Shown here one piece after another: positions 1 through 8,756 of a DNA stretch of 64,000 nt. This stretch comes from Pyrinomonadaceae bacterium (GTDB taxonomy: Bacteria > Acidobacteriota > Blastocatellia > Pyrinomonadales > Pyrinomonadaceae): the NCBI GenBank assembly GCA_021463165.1, contig JAJTWY010000002.1, forward strand, positions 1 through 64,000, written 5' to 3'. The notes beneath the pieces were generated by a model that saw only the letters and a list, made by a program, of their open reading frames with translations, did not search any database and was not told the origin of the DNA. Numbering within the stretch: position 1 is the stretch's first letter; each line of letters begins with the position of its first letter. A program made the translations under genes and the position numbers.

Positions 1-601
1 GAGAGACCCGTCGACGAATACCTTCGGCGACGGCGATCTCAATGTTGCCGACGTTGCTGTCGCCAGGCTCTATGCCCTCGGGCTGCTGCCTCCGACACCC
101 GCAGCCGGGCCGACCACCTTCGTTGTCAGCTCTGCAGATCCGGTAGATGCTCTCAGATCGGGCGGTCGGGATCGCAGGTCGCTCAGCTTCGGTGAAGCTG
201 AGGCCGGGGCTGACGGGCTGATCCGCGTTCCGGTCGAGATGGTCTCGACGGGCGACGAATCGGGCCTGAGCTTTAGCGTCGATTGGGATCCAACCGTCTT
301 CCGTCTGGTCGAAACACGGGCCGGAAAGGAGGCACCGGAAGGAGCTTATCTGGGCACGAATACGACGAACGTCGAAAAGGGTTCGATCGGCGTGCTGATC
401 GATGCCGTTGGCAGGTACGAGGCGGGCAAGCGTCAGATATTGACGCTTGTCTTCGAACCTGCGGGCGGTGCCCCGACCGGTGACTACCCGATCAGGCTCA
501 CCGACACGGTTGTTCCGAGGTACGTCTCGACACCCATGGGAGCTCCGTTATTCTCGACCTTCGAGGAAGGAAAGCTGAGCATCGGAAGCCGTTACAGATA
601 A
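1..601 (+). CDS. Secreted dockerin-like plus cohesin-like protein, 3' end (partial)
   Basis: The reading frame is open from base 2 of the window, so this is the C-terminal end of a longer protein. The first visible residues (GDGDLNVADVAVARLYALG) look like one dockerin type I / EF-hand-like repeat with Asp/Asn calcium ligands. A Pro/Thr linker follows, then about 130 residues resembling a cohesin fold: an F-x-V-x-W-D-P start, a hydrophobic core strand ending in LTLVFEP, and a closing strand before GKLSIGS. Such domain pairs in non-cellulolytic bacteria usually belong to large extracellular modular proteins. The exact role is unknown because the N-terminus is missing. A strong hairpin terminator follows at 628. 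Confidence 0.6.
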   Translation, partial: RDPSTNTFGDGDLNVADVAVARLYALGLLPPTPAAGPTTFVVSSADPVDALRSGGRDRRSLSFGEAEAGADGLIRVPVEMVSTGDESGLSFSVDWDPTVFRLVETRAGKEAPEGAYLGTNTTNVEKGSIGVLIDAVGRYEAGKRQILTLVFEPAGGAPTGDYPIRLTDTVVPRYVSTPMGAPLFSTFEEGKLSIGSRYR

Positions 602-627
602 CGATCAAAAACGGCGGTTAAACCCAG

Positions 628-668
628 CAGCCCGGTAGATGAATGAACCTCATCTGCCGGGCTGTTTG
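628..668 (+). terminator. Rho-independent terminator
   Basis: Perfect 15-bp inverted repeat (628-642 with 650-664; arm CAGCCCGGTAGATGA), 7-base loop, followed by TTTGT. It lies 27 bases after the stop of the preceding gene. Confidence 0.75.
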
Positions 669-779
669 TATTCTCGGGCAAATGCACACACCCGGCAACG
701 GAGGCTCCCAACCGCCTGCTTAAGATCCGGCGACAGCCTCAAACCATCTATTTGCAATAACCTGCACGACAAAAATTCA

Positions 780-808
780 TTTACAACATTAAGAAACTTG
801 TGTATCAT
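780..808 (+). promoter_or_regulatory. Candidate sigma70-type promoter
   Basis: TTTACA (780-785), 17-base spacer, TATCAT (803-808). It would give a leader of roughly 140 bases before the gene at 954. The rest of the 602-953 gap holds the terminator at 628 and nothing else I recognise. Confidence 0.4.
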
Positions 809-953
809 CGCGATTAGTCGGGGTTTTCCGATAATTATTGCAACGCGCCTGGTCAGGCTTTCATCAACAAACCGGTAAGAACCGCGACCTTGTTCTTCGA
901 CAAGCGGCGCGGGTTCGCCTGGTTTCTTTCAAGTCCAGATCTCGGAGGAATAT

Positions 954-1685
954 ATGATCTACAGGTCCATCACACGCGGCATCGCCGCTTTCGGATTGAT
1001 CCTCGCCGTTTCGCTGTTGACATTTGCCGACACCGTCCGTCTTAAGAATGGCAGCATTATCAAAGGGAAGATCGTCAAATTCGGTGGCGGCAAATTTACG
1101 GTCGCGATGGGCGAAGGAGCGAGGCGAAGGGAGATGGCCTTCACCGCCGCGGAGGTCGAATCGATCCAGTTTGACACGAATCCGGCACCGACCCTCTCGA
1201 ATCGAAACGCATCATATGAGCAGCCGAAACCCGAGGTGATCCCGGCAAAGATCATTAAGGCGGATGACGAGGCCACGCGGCGATCAACTCGCACCGAGCC
1301 AATGAAGGCCATCGAATGGAAGGTCAAGGTATTGGCCGATAATACGGCGAACGGCTGGACGAATTCCGGTTGGGTCGTGCGCAAAGGCCAAAGGATCAGG
1401 ATCAGCGGCGACGGGAAAGTAAATCTTGGCCGCGGCAACTCTTCGCCGAGCTCTGGATTGCCGAACCTCGATGATCCGCAGAAACTCCTGAAAAACGTCG
1501 CAACCGGCGCCCTGATCGCCGTGATCGGCGACGACAATAATGATTTTATCTATGTCGGTTCTGAGCGTGAGTTCGTCGCCACCCGCGACGGAGCCCTTTT
1601 TCTCGGCATAAACGAAGGCTACCTTGAGGATAATTCCGGCTCGTTCAGCGTAAAGATCGAGATCCTCCCGGACGACGCGGAATAA
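954..1685 (+). CDS. Secreted protein with LecA/PA-IL-like C-terminal domain
   Basis: 243 residues. Residues 1-25 form a Sec signal peptide ending LLTFA|DT. Residues 26-70 (DTVRLKNGSIIKGKIVKF onward) resemble the short beta-rich 'gene product with xGxxxxG' segment common in acidobacterial secreted proteins. Residues about 118-240 resemble the PA-IL-like galactose-binding fold: W-x-NSGWVVRKGQ-x-IRISGDG, then GALIAVIGDD, a VG strand, and LFLGINEGYLEDNSGSF, where the Asn/Asp-rich loop matches the calcium/sugar site of that fold. Sugar binding is inferred from this resemblance only. The start is supported by GGAGG 8 bases upstream. The gene stands alone between terminators. Confidence 0.6.
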   Translation: MIYRSITRGIAAFGLILAVSLLTFADTVRLKNGSIIKGKIVKFGGGKFTVAMGEGARRREMAFTAAEVESIQFDTNPAPTLSNRNASYEQPKPEVIPAKIIKADDEATRRSTRTEPMKAIEWKVKVLADNTANGWTNSGWVVRKGQRIRISGDGKVNLGRGNSSPSSGLPNLDDPQKLLKNVATGALIAVIGDDNNDFIYVGSEREFVATRDGALFLGINEGYLEDNSGSFSVKIEILPDDAE

Positions 1686-1752
1686 CACTAACAGAAACCG
1701 CGAAAACGCATGAAATGACACGAGGCGGGCGACTGTTTCGTGTCATTCAATG

Positions 1753-1773
1753 AGCCTCCTCGGAGGCTTTTTT
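1753..1773 (+). terminator. Rho-independent terminator
   Basis: AGCCTCC-TC-GGAGGCT followed by TTTTT, 67 bases after the stop of the gene ending at 1685. The T-run is on the plus strand. Confidence 0.7.
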
Positions 1774-1817
1774 AACGATGGATGACAACGCAGCAACTTC
1801 CTGACGAAGGGAGTCTT

Positions 1818-2453
1818 TCACGCGTATTTCCGATTTTCTTCGGGGTAGAGCTGTTCCAGCTTCTGTTCGAGGCGAATTGATCCGAGTTCCCCCTCGAAGG
1901 GCTTTAGGATCGATTCGTCGCCATCGATCAACCAGCGGTTCTGGCTATCCTGATCGGCAAGGATAACGGGCATTCGGTCGTGAATCGCCGACATGAACCG
2001 GTTGGGGTCGGTCGTGAACACGGTAAATGAATAGCGGGTATCATTCCCCTCGAACCAGCGGCTCCACAGGCCCGGCAGGCCAAAGGCGTCCTGGTCTTTT
2101 ACGAAGATCTCCGTCGGCGGCTGCCCTTTCACGGGCCATTCGTAGAAAGAATTGACCGGCAGAATGCAGCGTTGGCCTTTGCCGAGCAAGTCTTTCCAGA
2201 GCCTCTTCTCGTGCATCGAGTCAACGCGGGCATTGAACATCGGGAATTTTGCTTCGAACCCGCGAGCACCGTCCCGCTGGCACCACCATCGCGCCGACAG
2301 AGTTTTTATCAGGCTGTCGCTGCGGCGCGCGACTATCCATGCCGGCTCGGTCGGCCGCAGATTGTGCCGAGGCTCGAAGTGCTCCGGATAGAGCCAATGA
2401 GCGATCAGCTCACCGAACTTCTCCGTCCTTGCCTGTGTGACTCTTCCGCACAT
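1818..2453 (-). CDS. yedK: SOS response-associated peptidase (SRAP / HMCES family)
   Basis: 211 residues, full length for the SRAP family, which crosslinks to abasic sites in single-stranded DNA through the N-terminal cysteine exposed after Met removal. Expected active-site residues are present: Cys2 in MCGRVTQ, Asn74 in MFNARVDS, Glu105 in SFYEWP and His158 in IHDRMPVIL. It starts only 11 bases after the stop of the large surface protein on the same strand and may be read from the same transcript, although no functional link is expected. The assignment is firm. Confidence 0.93.
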   Translation of the reverse strand: MCGRVTQARTEKFGELIAHWLYPEHFEPRHNLRPTEPAWIVARRSDSLIKTLSARWWCQRDGARGFEAKFPMFNARVDSMHEKRLWKDLLGKGQRCILPVNSFYEWPVKGQPPTEIFVKDQDAFGLPGLWSRWFEGNDTRYSFTVFTTDPNRFMSAIHDRMPVILADQDSQNRWLIDGDESILKPFEGELGSIRLEQKLEQLYPEENRKYA

Positions 2454-2464
2454 ATTCGCTTACG

Positions 2465-5400
2465 TCATTCCAATCCGGTGAAATTGAGATCGGAAACATT
2501 TCCGCTAAAAGTCATCGTCCGCGGGGCAAAACGATAGCGCTTCGAGCTGACGCTGATAACATACTGAACACCGGTCGGCACATTCGTGAAATTGAAGACG
2601 CCGAACGAACTCGTAGTCGCCGTCCGTCTGGCGCCCTGCGGATCGGTCATCACGACCAGAGCATTACGCAGATTGATCCCCGTCGGCGTCACGACCCGGC
2701 CTCCGACAGTCACGTTCGTTTGAGCCTGACATGCGGTCGATAAGACGACGTCATCAATTAGCCAATCGTCGCTCCCTGCCGTACCTGCCGGACGCGAATA
2801 GTTGAAACTCAACTGTCTCGCCGCACCGTTCGCAAACGCTGTAAGATCCACCGTACGCTGTGTGTATGCAGCCTCGGCCGCCGCTGGTTCATTGACGGTC
2901 TGAACGACCGTGCCGTCAACGGTTATCGTTAGCACCGTGCTCGCCGGAGCGGTGGCACCGGCAACTCGAAGGTAATAGGTAAGCGTCGCCGTAGATCCGG
3001 CCGGAATGGTGATCGTCTGCCGAACGGTTCCCTGCTCGGCATTTGTGCCCGAGCCGACACCGTCGAACCAAACGAAGCCGCCGCCGGTTCTCGCCGGCAA
3101 GATCCCGCCGCAACTCGCCTGGCTGCAAAGAGACGTACCAAAGGCGGTCGAGGTCGAACTCCAGTTCGGGTTGGTCCCGGTAGCCGTTGTCGCCTCGAAA
3201 CCTCCGTCGACGACGATATTCGCATTCGGTGTACACGCGGGCACTGGTGTAGGCGATGGTGTCGGCGTAGGCGTCGGGGTCGGGGTCGGTGTTGGCGTTG
3301 GTGTTGGTGTTGGTGTCGGCGTAGGAGTTGGAGTTGGGCCTCCTCCTGCCTGCAATTCGTAGGCACCTCGTCCGTATGTCGCGATCTGAATGAGACCGCT
3401 TGCCTGAGACGTGAATTCCATTATCGGAACAGGGGGCAGACCGTTATTGAAGACCGACCAACTTGCGCCGCCGTCTGTTGATCTGAAGACTCCGACATCG
3501 GTTCCGGCGTAGAGTGTCGTTGGTACCGATCGGTCGATCAGAAGAGCGTTGGTTGGAATGTTCGGCAAGTCGTTGCTTATGTCTGTCCAGTTCGCACCGG
3601 AATCCGTCGAGCGGAAAACATGCCCGCTTCCGTAGCCCGACACGGTTAGATACACAATGGCCGGGTTGGTCGGGCTGACCGCGATACTTCGTATCGAACG
3701 ATCCGGCAGTCCAGCCGTGATATCAGTCCAATTTACCCCACCATTCGTACTGACCATCGCTCGTCCCTGGGTAGATCCGGTGTAGATCACGTTTAGATCG
3801 CTCTTGGCGATGGCGATCGCGCTCAAGACGTCGTCGCCGCCCTTCGTCTGATCGAACATACCGCCCGGCGCCGTCCACGTCGGTGGGGTCCCACCATCGA
3901 GATTCCTGCTTAGGTCATCGCAATCGGTACAGATAAACAACCGCCATGACCCTGAATAGATCCGGGGATCTACGCCGTTGCTGACGATCGGCGGATAAAA
4001 TCCGATCCGGGCTCCGTCGTCCTGCTCACCAAACACCTCGGTGGTCGCGATAGTAGCCGACGTTCCTGTGCCGTTGTTCGTGACTCGTCCGATGTTGCCG
4101 TTAGTGTAGCTCGGAAACACCATGGTCGGATTCACCGGGTTGACTACGGACTTGCCGCCGTCGCCGCCGACGAATTCAGTCCAGCCGTTGCCCGGGGCGA
4201 CCCGGCGTTGAGTACCATTGTCCTGAGCGCCGCCGTAGCTCCGTGTCGGATCGGTCGGATGCACGCTGATGCCGATAAACTGCGTGAGCGACAGCGTTTG
4301 GTTCAGCGACGTAAAGGTCGTGCCGCTGTTTGTTGTCTTAAAGATACCGCCGTCATTGCCGGCATAAAACGTCGTCGATGATCCGGGCTCGAACGCAAAG
4401 GCCTGCTGGTCGGTGTGCATCTTCTGCAATTGCTCGGTAAATGTGCCCGGATCGTAAGGCGGCGCAAACGAGTTGTTCAGGTTGGTAAATGTCACGCCGC
4501 CGTCGGTGCTTCGGAAGATATCGCGGGCACCTATATAGATCGTGTTGGGATCGGTCGGACTCGCCGCGAGATAGGTGTTGTAACCGAACTGGCCCGGATC
4601 GAGAATATTATTCGATATAGCACCGCGATCGCTGAACGTCGCACCAGCATCGTTACTTACCTCGACCCTTAATTCCTTCGGCGGGCCGTCAGTCCCGAAA
4701 TATACATATACTCGGTCCGGGGCCGCGGGAGTGACGGCGACGCGAATATCCCTGGTCGCAGTCACGCTATCTGTGTAAGGTGAGGCAAGTACGTTGGTCC
4801 AGGTCTGGCCCCCGTTCGTCGATCGGAAGAGTCCGCGGGGCGCGGCGGCGCTGGTTCCATACTGAAGAGCTGCATAAATGATCTGCGGATTCGTCGGGTG
4901 GATCGCGAGATCGCTGGCCAGCCCCTCGATCGTTGGACTCCAACTCACACCACCGTTCGTTGAGACAAGGATGCCGCCGAGGCTAGTCGGCCCGCCTGTC
5001 GCATTCAGAAGACTGTGCAATGCGAGATAGACTCGGTTTGGATCGGTGGGATCGACGAGTATTCGGGTTGCCTGCACCGTCGTGGGGAACGGATCGTTGA
5101 CCCTCGTCCAGGTCGCACCCGCGTCATTCGACCTCAAAACGCCTGTTCCCCAATAGCCGTTGTCGTTGTCGCCGAGGCCGGCATAAACAATGTTTGGATC
5201 GCTCGGGGCAAAAGCAATTGTCCCAACGGCGAGATCGACCAGTGAATCGGAGACGGGAACGAATGTCGTGCCGCCGTTCGTCGAGCGCCAAATGCCGCCG
5301 GTAGCTCCCGCGACAAGTATCAGCTGAGTATTCGCCGGCGACACAGCGATCGCATTGATCCGCCCCGAAACCGCGCCGCCGGGACCGTTTCCGGCTGTCG

Positions 5401-6013
5401 GTGCCGGTCCGATAGCGGCCCAGGTCGCCGCCGCACCGTCGGGCTTGGAAAGCTCACCACGATCGAGTACTTCCTGCCAGGCTTTGCGGCGGGCATTCTC
5501 GGGCAGCTCATTGAAAGGGTACATGCGCTGCGAGAGAAACCAATCGGATCGCCCGTTCGGGTTTTCTTCCTCAGGAGCCTTGCGTGCAAAGGGCCTCCTC
5601 AAAAGGTCAGTGTCGGCATTGGACCTATATTTCTCATCAACCAGGATGATCGGATCGTTCGAAGGCTGAGTCGCTGAAAGAAGGGTGTCGCTAACCGACT
5701 GAGGTTTCGAAGGAATGGAATCGGGAAGGAACTTCCGCCGGGCTGCAGCTCGACGAGTCCGGGTAGAGCGTCTGCCGCGGTCGATCTCAGTTTTCCCGAC
5801 CGCATTTACATCCGGTTCATCTGACTCGACCATCGGAGGGGACGGGAAGCCGCTTTCCGGTTGTCCATTCGACATCGCTCGCGGCGCCTCGTAACCCTCA
5901 TCACCATTATCTTTGCCCAAAAAAAATGCATTACGGACCGACGTTATGCTCAAGGCCAGTGAAATGCCGATAGCCAGTGTCAAAAGCGCTCCGATAGCCA
6001 GACGATGCCTCAT
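2465..6013 (-). CDS. Large secreted BNR-repeat (sortilin/Ycf48-like) protein with Thr-Pro linker and shared C-terminal domain
   Basis: 1182 residues. An N-terminal hydrophobic segment (about 7-25) is a signal peptide or anchor. Residues about 200-900 carry ten or so Asp-box repeats of the form S-T-N-G-G-x-x-W/F (for example STNGGVSW, STDGGASW), which build beta-propellers of the sialidase/sortilin type; no sialidase catalytic set is visible. A Thr-Pro linker (encoded at 3246-3337) precedes a jelly-roll-like domain (VDGGFEA ... DDWLIDDVVL) with carbohydrate-binding-module character. The last ~85 residues are a carboxypeptidase-regulatory-like beta sandwich ending in GLE, almost the same as in the next two upstream proteins. 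Probably an extracellular adhesive or scaffold protein; the ligand is unknown. AGGAG lies 14 bases before the start. Confidence 0.8.
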   Translation of the reverse strand: MRHRLAIGALLTLAIGISLALSITSVRNAFFLGKDNGDEGYEAPRAMSNGQPESGFPSPPMVESDEPDVNAVGKTEIDRGRRSTRTRRAAARRKFLPDSIPSKPQSVSDTLLSATQPSNDPIILVDEKYRSNADTDLLRRPFARKAPEEENPNGRSDWFLSQRMYPFNELPENARRKAWQEVLDRGELSKPDGAAATWAAIGPAPTAGNGPGGAVSGRINAIAVSPANTQLILVAGATGGIWRSTNGGTTFVPVSDSLVDLAVGTIAFAPSDPNIVYAGLGDNDNGYWGTGVLRSNDAGATWTRVNDPFPTTVQATRILVDPTDPNRVYLALHSLLNATGGPTSLGGILVSTNGGVSWSPTIEGLASDLAIHPTNPQIIYAALQYGTSAAAPRGLFRSTNGGQTWTNVLASPYTDSVTATRDIRVAVTPAAPDRVYVYFGTDGPPKELRVEVSNDAGATFSDRGAISNNILDPGQFGYNTYLAASPTDPNTIYIGARDIFRSTDGGVTFTNLNNSFAPPYDPGTFTEQLQKMHTDQQAFAFEPGSSTTFYAGNDGGIFKTTNSGTTFTSLNQTLSLTQFIGISVHPTDPTRSYGGAQDNGTQRRVAPGNGWTEFVGGDGGKSVVNPVNPTMVFPSYTNGNIGRVTNNGTGTSATIATTEVFGEQDDGARIGFYPPIVSNGVDPRIYSGSWRLFICTDCDDLSRNLDGGTPPTWTAPGGMFDQTKGGDDVLSAIAIAKSDLNVIYTGSTQGRAMVSTNGGVNWTDITAGLPDRSIRSIAVSPTNPAIVYLTVSGYGSGHVFRSTDSGANWTDISNDLPNIPTNALLIDRSVPTTLYAGTDVGVFRSTDGGASWSVFNNGLPPVPIMEFTSQASGLIQIATYGRGAYELQAGGGPTPTPTPTPTPTPTPTPTPTPTPTPTPSPTPVPACTPNANIVVDGGFEATTATGTNPNWSSTSTAFGTSLCSQASCGGILPARTGGGFVWFDGVGSGTNAEQGTVRQTITIPAGSTATLTYYLRVAGATAPASTVLTITVDGTVVQTVNEPAAAEAAYTQRTVDLTAFANGAARQLSFNYSRPAGTAGSDDWLIDDVVLSTACQAQTNVTVGGRVVTPTGINLRNALVVMTDPQGARRTATTSSFGVFNFTNVPTGVQYVISVSSKRYRFAPRTMTFSGNVSDLNFTGLE
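3246..3337. repeat. Thr-Pro codon repeat (hexamer-like VNTR)
   Basis: Degenerate 6-base repeats of GTN-GGN (plus strand) encode about 14 Thr-Pro units in the minus-strand protein. Similar to the longer tract at 10105-10262. Confidence 0.8.
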
Positions 6014-6125
6014 ATTTTCTGTTTCGTACTCCTTATTTTTGGTCAGAGATCCCAGGTGCGTCGGAGATATCTGTACAGACAGCGATGCGAATCACAGATC
6101 GACAAACCTTTCCGATGAATCGGGC

Positions 6126-6153
6126 TGTATAATACACCCTGTCGCTGAATAAA
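6126..6153 (-). promoter_or_regulatory. Candidate promoter for the 1182-aa surface protein
   Basis: On the minus strand TTTATT (6153-6148), 16-base spacer, TATACA (6131-6126), about 110 bases before the start at 6013. It lies in the only gap of appreciable size (199 bases) within the surface-protein gene run. Confidence 0.35.
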
Positions 6154-6212
6154 CGAAGTGAAATGCGGCTAAAGCGGAATTTTATGACTTCTTCTGAAGC
6201 CCGGTTATAAGC

Positions 6213-8687
6213 TCATTCGAGCCCGGCAAAGTCGAGACCGCTCACGGCCGATGTAACGACCACGGTTCGCGGTGCAAAGCGATAGCGTTTCGAGCTGACC
6301 GAAACGATGTATTCGACTCCGGTTTGAACGCCGTTAAAGGTAAAGATCCCAAAGGAACTCGTCGTCGCCGTCCGTCTGAGACCTTGCGGGTCGGTCAGTA
6401 TCACGGTCGCGTTGCGCAAATTCAGTCCGGTTGGCGTCGTCACGCGGCCGCTGACAGTTACAGGAGGCGGCGGAGCCGTTTGTGCCTCGAAAGCGCCGAT
6501 GTCGGAACCGTCGCCATTCTGTGCATTTGGAAAACCAAGATCAATAGGCCGCGCAAATCCCGATCCTCGCTGGTCGGTCGCGGAGCCAGAGCTGTTTCCG
6601 GCATCAAGTGCCGAACTTATTGAGAGCAATGCGTGTGTTCGCGTCGGCCCGCCATTGTCGCCGAGCGGAGCAAGGCCGGCTTCCGCGTTCACCTTATCGG
6701 TCGCTTGCGTCAAAAAGCCGCCGCCCTCGTCGTTGGTTAGATTGAATCCCTCTGAGGTGATGGTGGCAGCCGCCCCGTTCGAGACAACCGTCCGCAGATT
6801 TGGCCCGGTGTTGTTGGCGGCTATTGTGTTTCTGAGCGTTATCACCGCGTTCGCCGATTCGGAATTTCGGCCAATGGCGACGAGCCCGCCTCCCGCATTT
6901 ACCGCCGCCGTATTTGCTGCAACCGTAGAATTGACGAGTCGAACGGTTCTCGTGCCGCTCGTCGCATCCAGCGTCAAAGCTCCGGTCGCCGTACCCGTTC
7001 CGCCCGCGGAATTCCCGCTTATCGTGACCTCGGTGAGCGATGCATTCGTATTGCGGATGAACAAGCCGCCGCCCTGCAGCGACGCCGAGTTCGTATCGAT
7101 CGTGGATCGCAGGATCGTGACCGAAGGAATGGCTGAGACCGAAATGCCGCCGCCGTTCGCGGCACTGTTCGCACGCAGGGTTGATGCAGTGATGGTGAGA
7201 GGAGCACCGGTGACATGGATCCCGCCGCCAAAACCGCCAACGGCCGAAACGTGATTCCCCTGAAGGATCGTGTCCGAGATCGACAGCGGGCCCGTTCCGG
7301 CAGAAATGCCGCCGCCGTTTCCCTGCGGATGCGTGGTTTGATTCAGCGTGATCACCGAGTTCGATACGGTCAACGGGCCTAGATCGCTCAAGATCGCTCC
7401 GCCGATGCGGTTCGCGGTATTTCCCGTTATCGTGCAGCCGATGACCGTGAGTGCCCCTTCGAAACTGTCGATACCGCCTCCGCCGCCGAAGCTGCCCCCG
7501 GGCGACACATTCCCCGCTATCGTTGAATTGGCGACAGTGAGGTTGACGAAATTGCTCTCGATCCCGCCGCCAAAATCGTCATCAGGCGCTCGGCCATTGG
7601 TTATCGCGAGACCCGAGATGGTGATATTTATTAACGGTGACGAGCCGCCAAGATTGAAGATGCGGCTCGCATTATTGCCCGAGACGGTGAGCAGGTTCTG
7701 GCCGGGGCCGGTTATGGTCACCGACCGAACAACGCGGAGTTCCCCGCTCGTGAGCGTGATGGTCTGAGGCGTGTTGAACAGCGGGCCGAACGAGATGCTG
7801 CCGCCGGACGCAACCTCTGCGATCGCCTGACGAAGACTTCCCGGCCCGTCGTCATTCGTACTGGTAACAACGGCCGAATTTGACGTTGGTGTCGGCGAAG
7901 GCGTCGGAGTCTGGCCCGAATTGACGGCATAGGACGGCCCGGTCGTGAAGTTGCCGTTGCCTGGCCCGACACCGCCTAGCGGAACATTGAGGCTGTCGAT
8001 GATCGTATCGTTATCGATCACATCCAGACGCAATGTCCCGTCGCCCGTGCCCGTGTTCACTGTCACCGAATACATCGCTCCGCCGCCGGAAACGCTGACC
8101 ACGGACGCACCCGTAAGCCCGTTCGCCGTGACCGCAAAGTCTGCCGCATCCACCTGTGTAACGCCCGTGCTGAAATTGACCAAAAAGCCGACATTGGTAT
8201 TATTCATCGCCGGGTTCGGGCTGGTTCGCTGGATGAGATCGACGCGGGGGTTGGTCGGTTCGAGGGTGACGGAATACGTCCCGCTCTGGCCCGGAGCCGC
8301 CGAACTTGCGACTATCGTGTACGTGCCGCTCGTAGGGATCATGAAAGCCGCTATTCTACGAATACCGCTTCCTGCCGTAACACCGGTCGCCAGCACCGTT
8401 CCGCCGGGATAACTTCCCTGGACGAGCCGGACATCCGCAGCAAACGCTTCTGATCCCATCAGAATATTGACCTGTTCACCTGCCGTCCCATCGAACGTGT
8501 AACCGTCGTAGAGCGCGGTGTTCGCATCGATGCAGTCGCCGCTTTCGAGTGCACCGATCACCGTCTGGCCGATCGTGAGCGGGATCGGAGCACAAACCGA
8601 AGGCGAGTCGCCGCGCTCCGAGATCTGCGTCCAAACGGCCGCCGCCAGAAGAATAAACAAGAGGCACGTAAAGATGGATCTTGGCAT
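6213..8687 (-). CDS. Secreted parallel beta-helix protein (choice-of-anchor Q type) with shared C-terminal domain
   Basis: 824 residues. Signal peptide at 1-20. Residues about 30-150 resemble a PPC-like beta sandwich (YDGYTFDGTAGEQV ... SGTYTIVAS). An Ig-like segment follows, then a short Thr-Pro-Ser linker near 260. Residues about 275-700 form a right-handed parallel beta-helix with repeated N-S-T-I-x-x-N-x-A-x-x-G-G-G coils, starting with the GPGSLRQAI signature and closing with the choice-of-anchor Q end (LGDNGGPTRTHALL ... DQRGSGFARP ... [12 protein letters not shown]). The C-terminal ~80 residues match the modules of its two neighbours and end in GLE. No lyase catalytic residues are identifiable, so a structural surface role is more likely than an enzyme. 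It starts 69 bases after the 1751-residue protein. Confidence 0.8.
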   Translation of the reverse strand: MPRSIFTCLLFILLAAAVWTQISERGDSPSVCAPIPLTIGQTVIGALESGDCIDANTALYDGYTFDGTAGEQVNILMGSEAFAADVRLVQGSYPGGTVLATGVTAGSGIRRIAAFMIPTSGTYTIVASSAAPGQSGTYSVTLEPTNPRVDLIQRTSPNPAMNNTNVGFLVNFSTGVTQVDAADFAVTANGLTGASVVSVSGGGAMYSVTVNTGTGDGTLRLDVIDNDTIIDSLNVPLGGVGPGNGNFTTGPSYAVNSGQTPTPSPTPTSNSAVVTSTNDDGPGSLRQAIAEVASGGSISFGPLFNTPQTITLTSGELRVVRSVTITGPGQNLLTVSGNNASRIFNLGGSSPLINITISGLAITNGRAPDDDFGGGIESNFVNLTVANSTIAGNVSPGGSFGGGGGIDSFEGALTVIGCTITGNTANRIGGAILSDLGPLTVSNSVITLNQTTHPQGNGGGISAGTGPLSISDTILQGNHVSAVGGFGGGIHVTGAPLTITASTLRANSAANGGGISVSAIPSVTILRSTIDTNSASLQGGGLFIRNTNASLTEVTISGNSAGGTGTATGALTLDATSGTRTVRLVNSTVAANTAAVNAGGGLVAIGRNSESANAVITLRNTIAANNTGPNLRTVVSNGAAATITSEGFNLTNDEGGGFLTQATDKVNAEAGLAPLGDNGGPTRTHALLSISSALDAGNSSGSATDQRGSGFARPIDLGFPNAQNGDGSDIGAFEAQTAPPPPVTVSGRVTTPTGLNLRNATVILTDPQGLRRTATTSSFGIFTFNGVQTGVEYIVSVSSKRYRFAPRTVVVTSAVSGLDFAGLE

Positions 8688-8756
8688 TTACGGGTTACCA
8701 GGTCGTGTATTGGTAAGGAAATTATACACAAGCGGCAACCGGCTCGCGCCTTTTAT

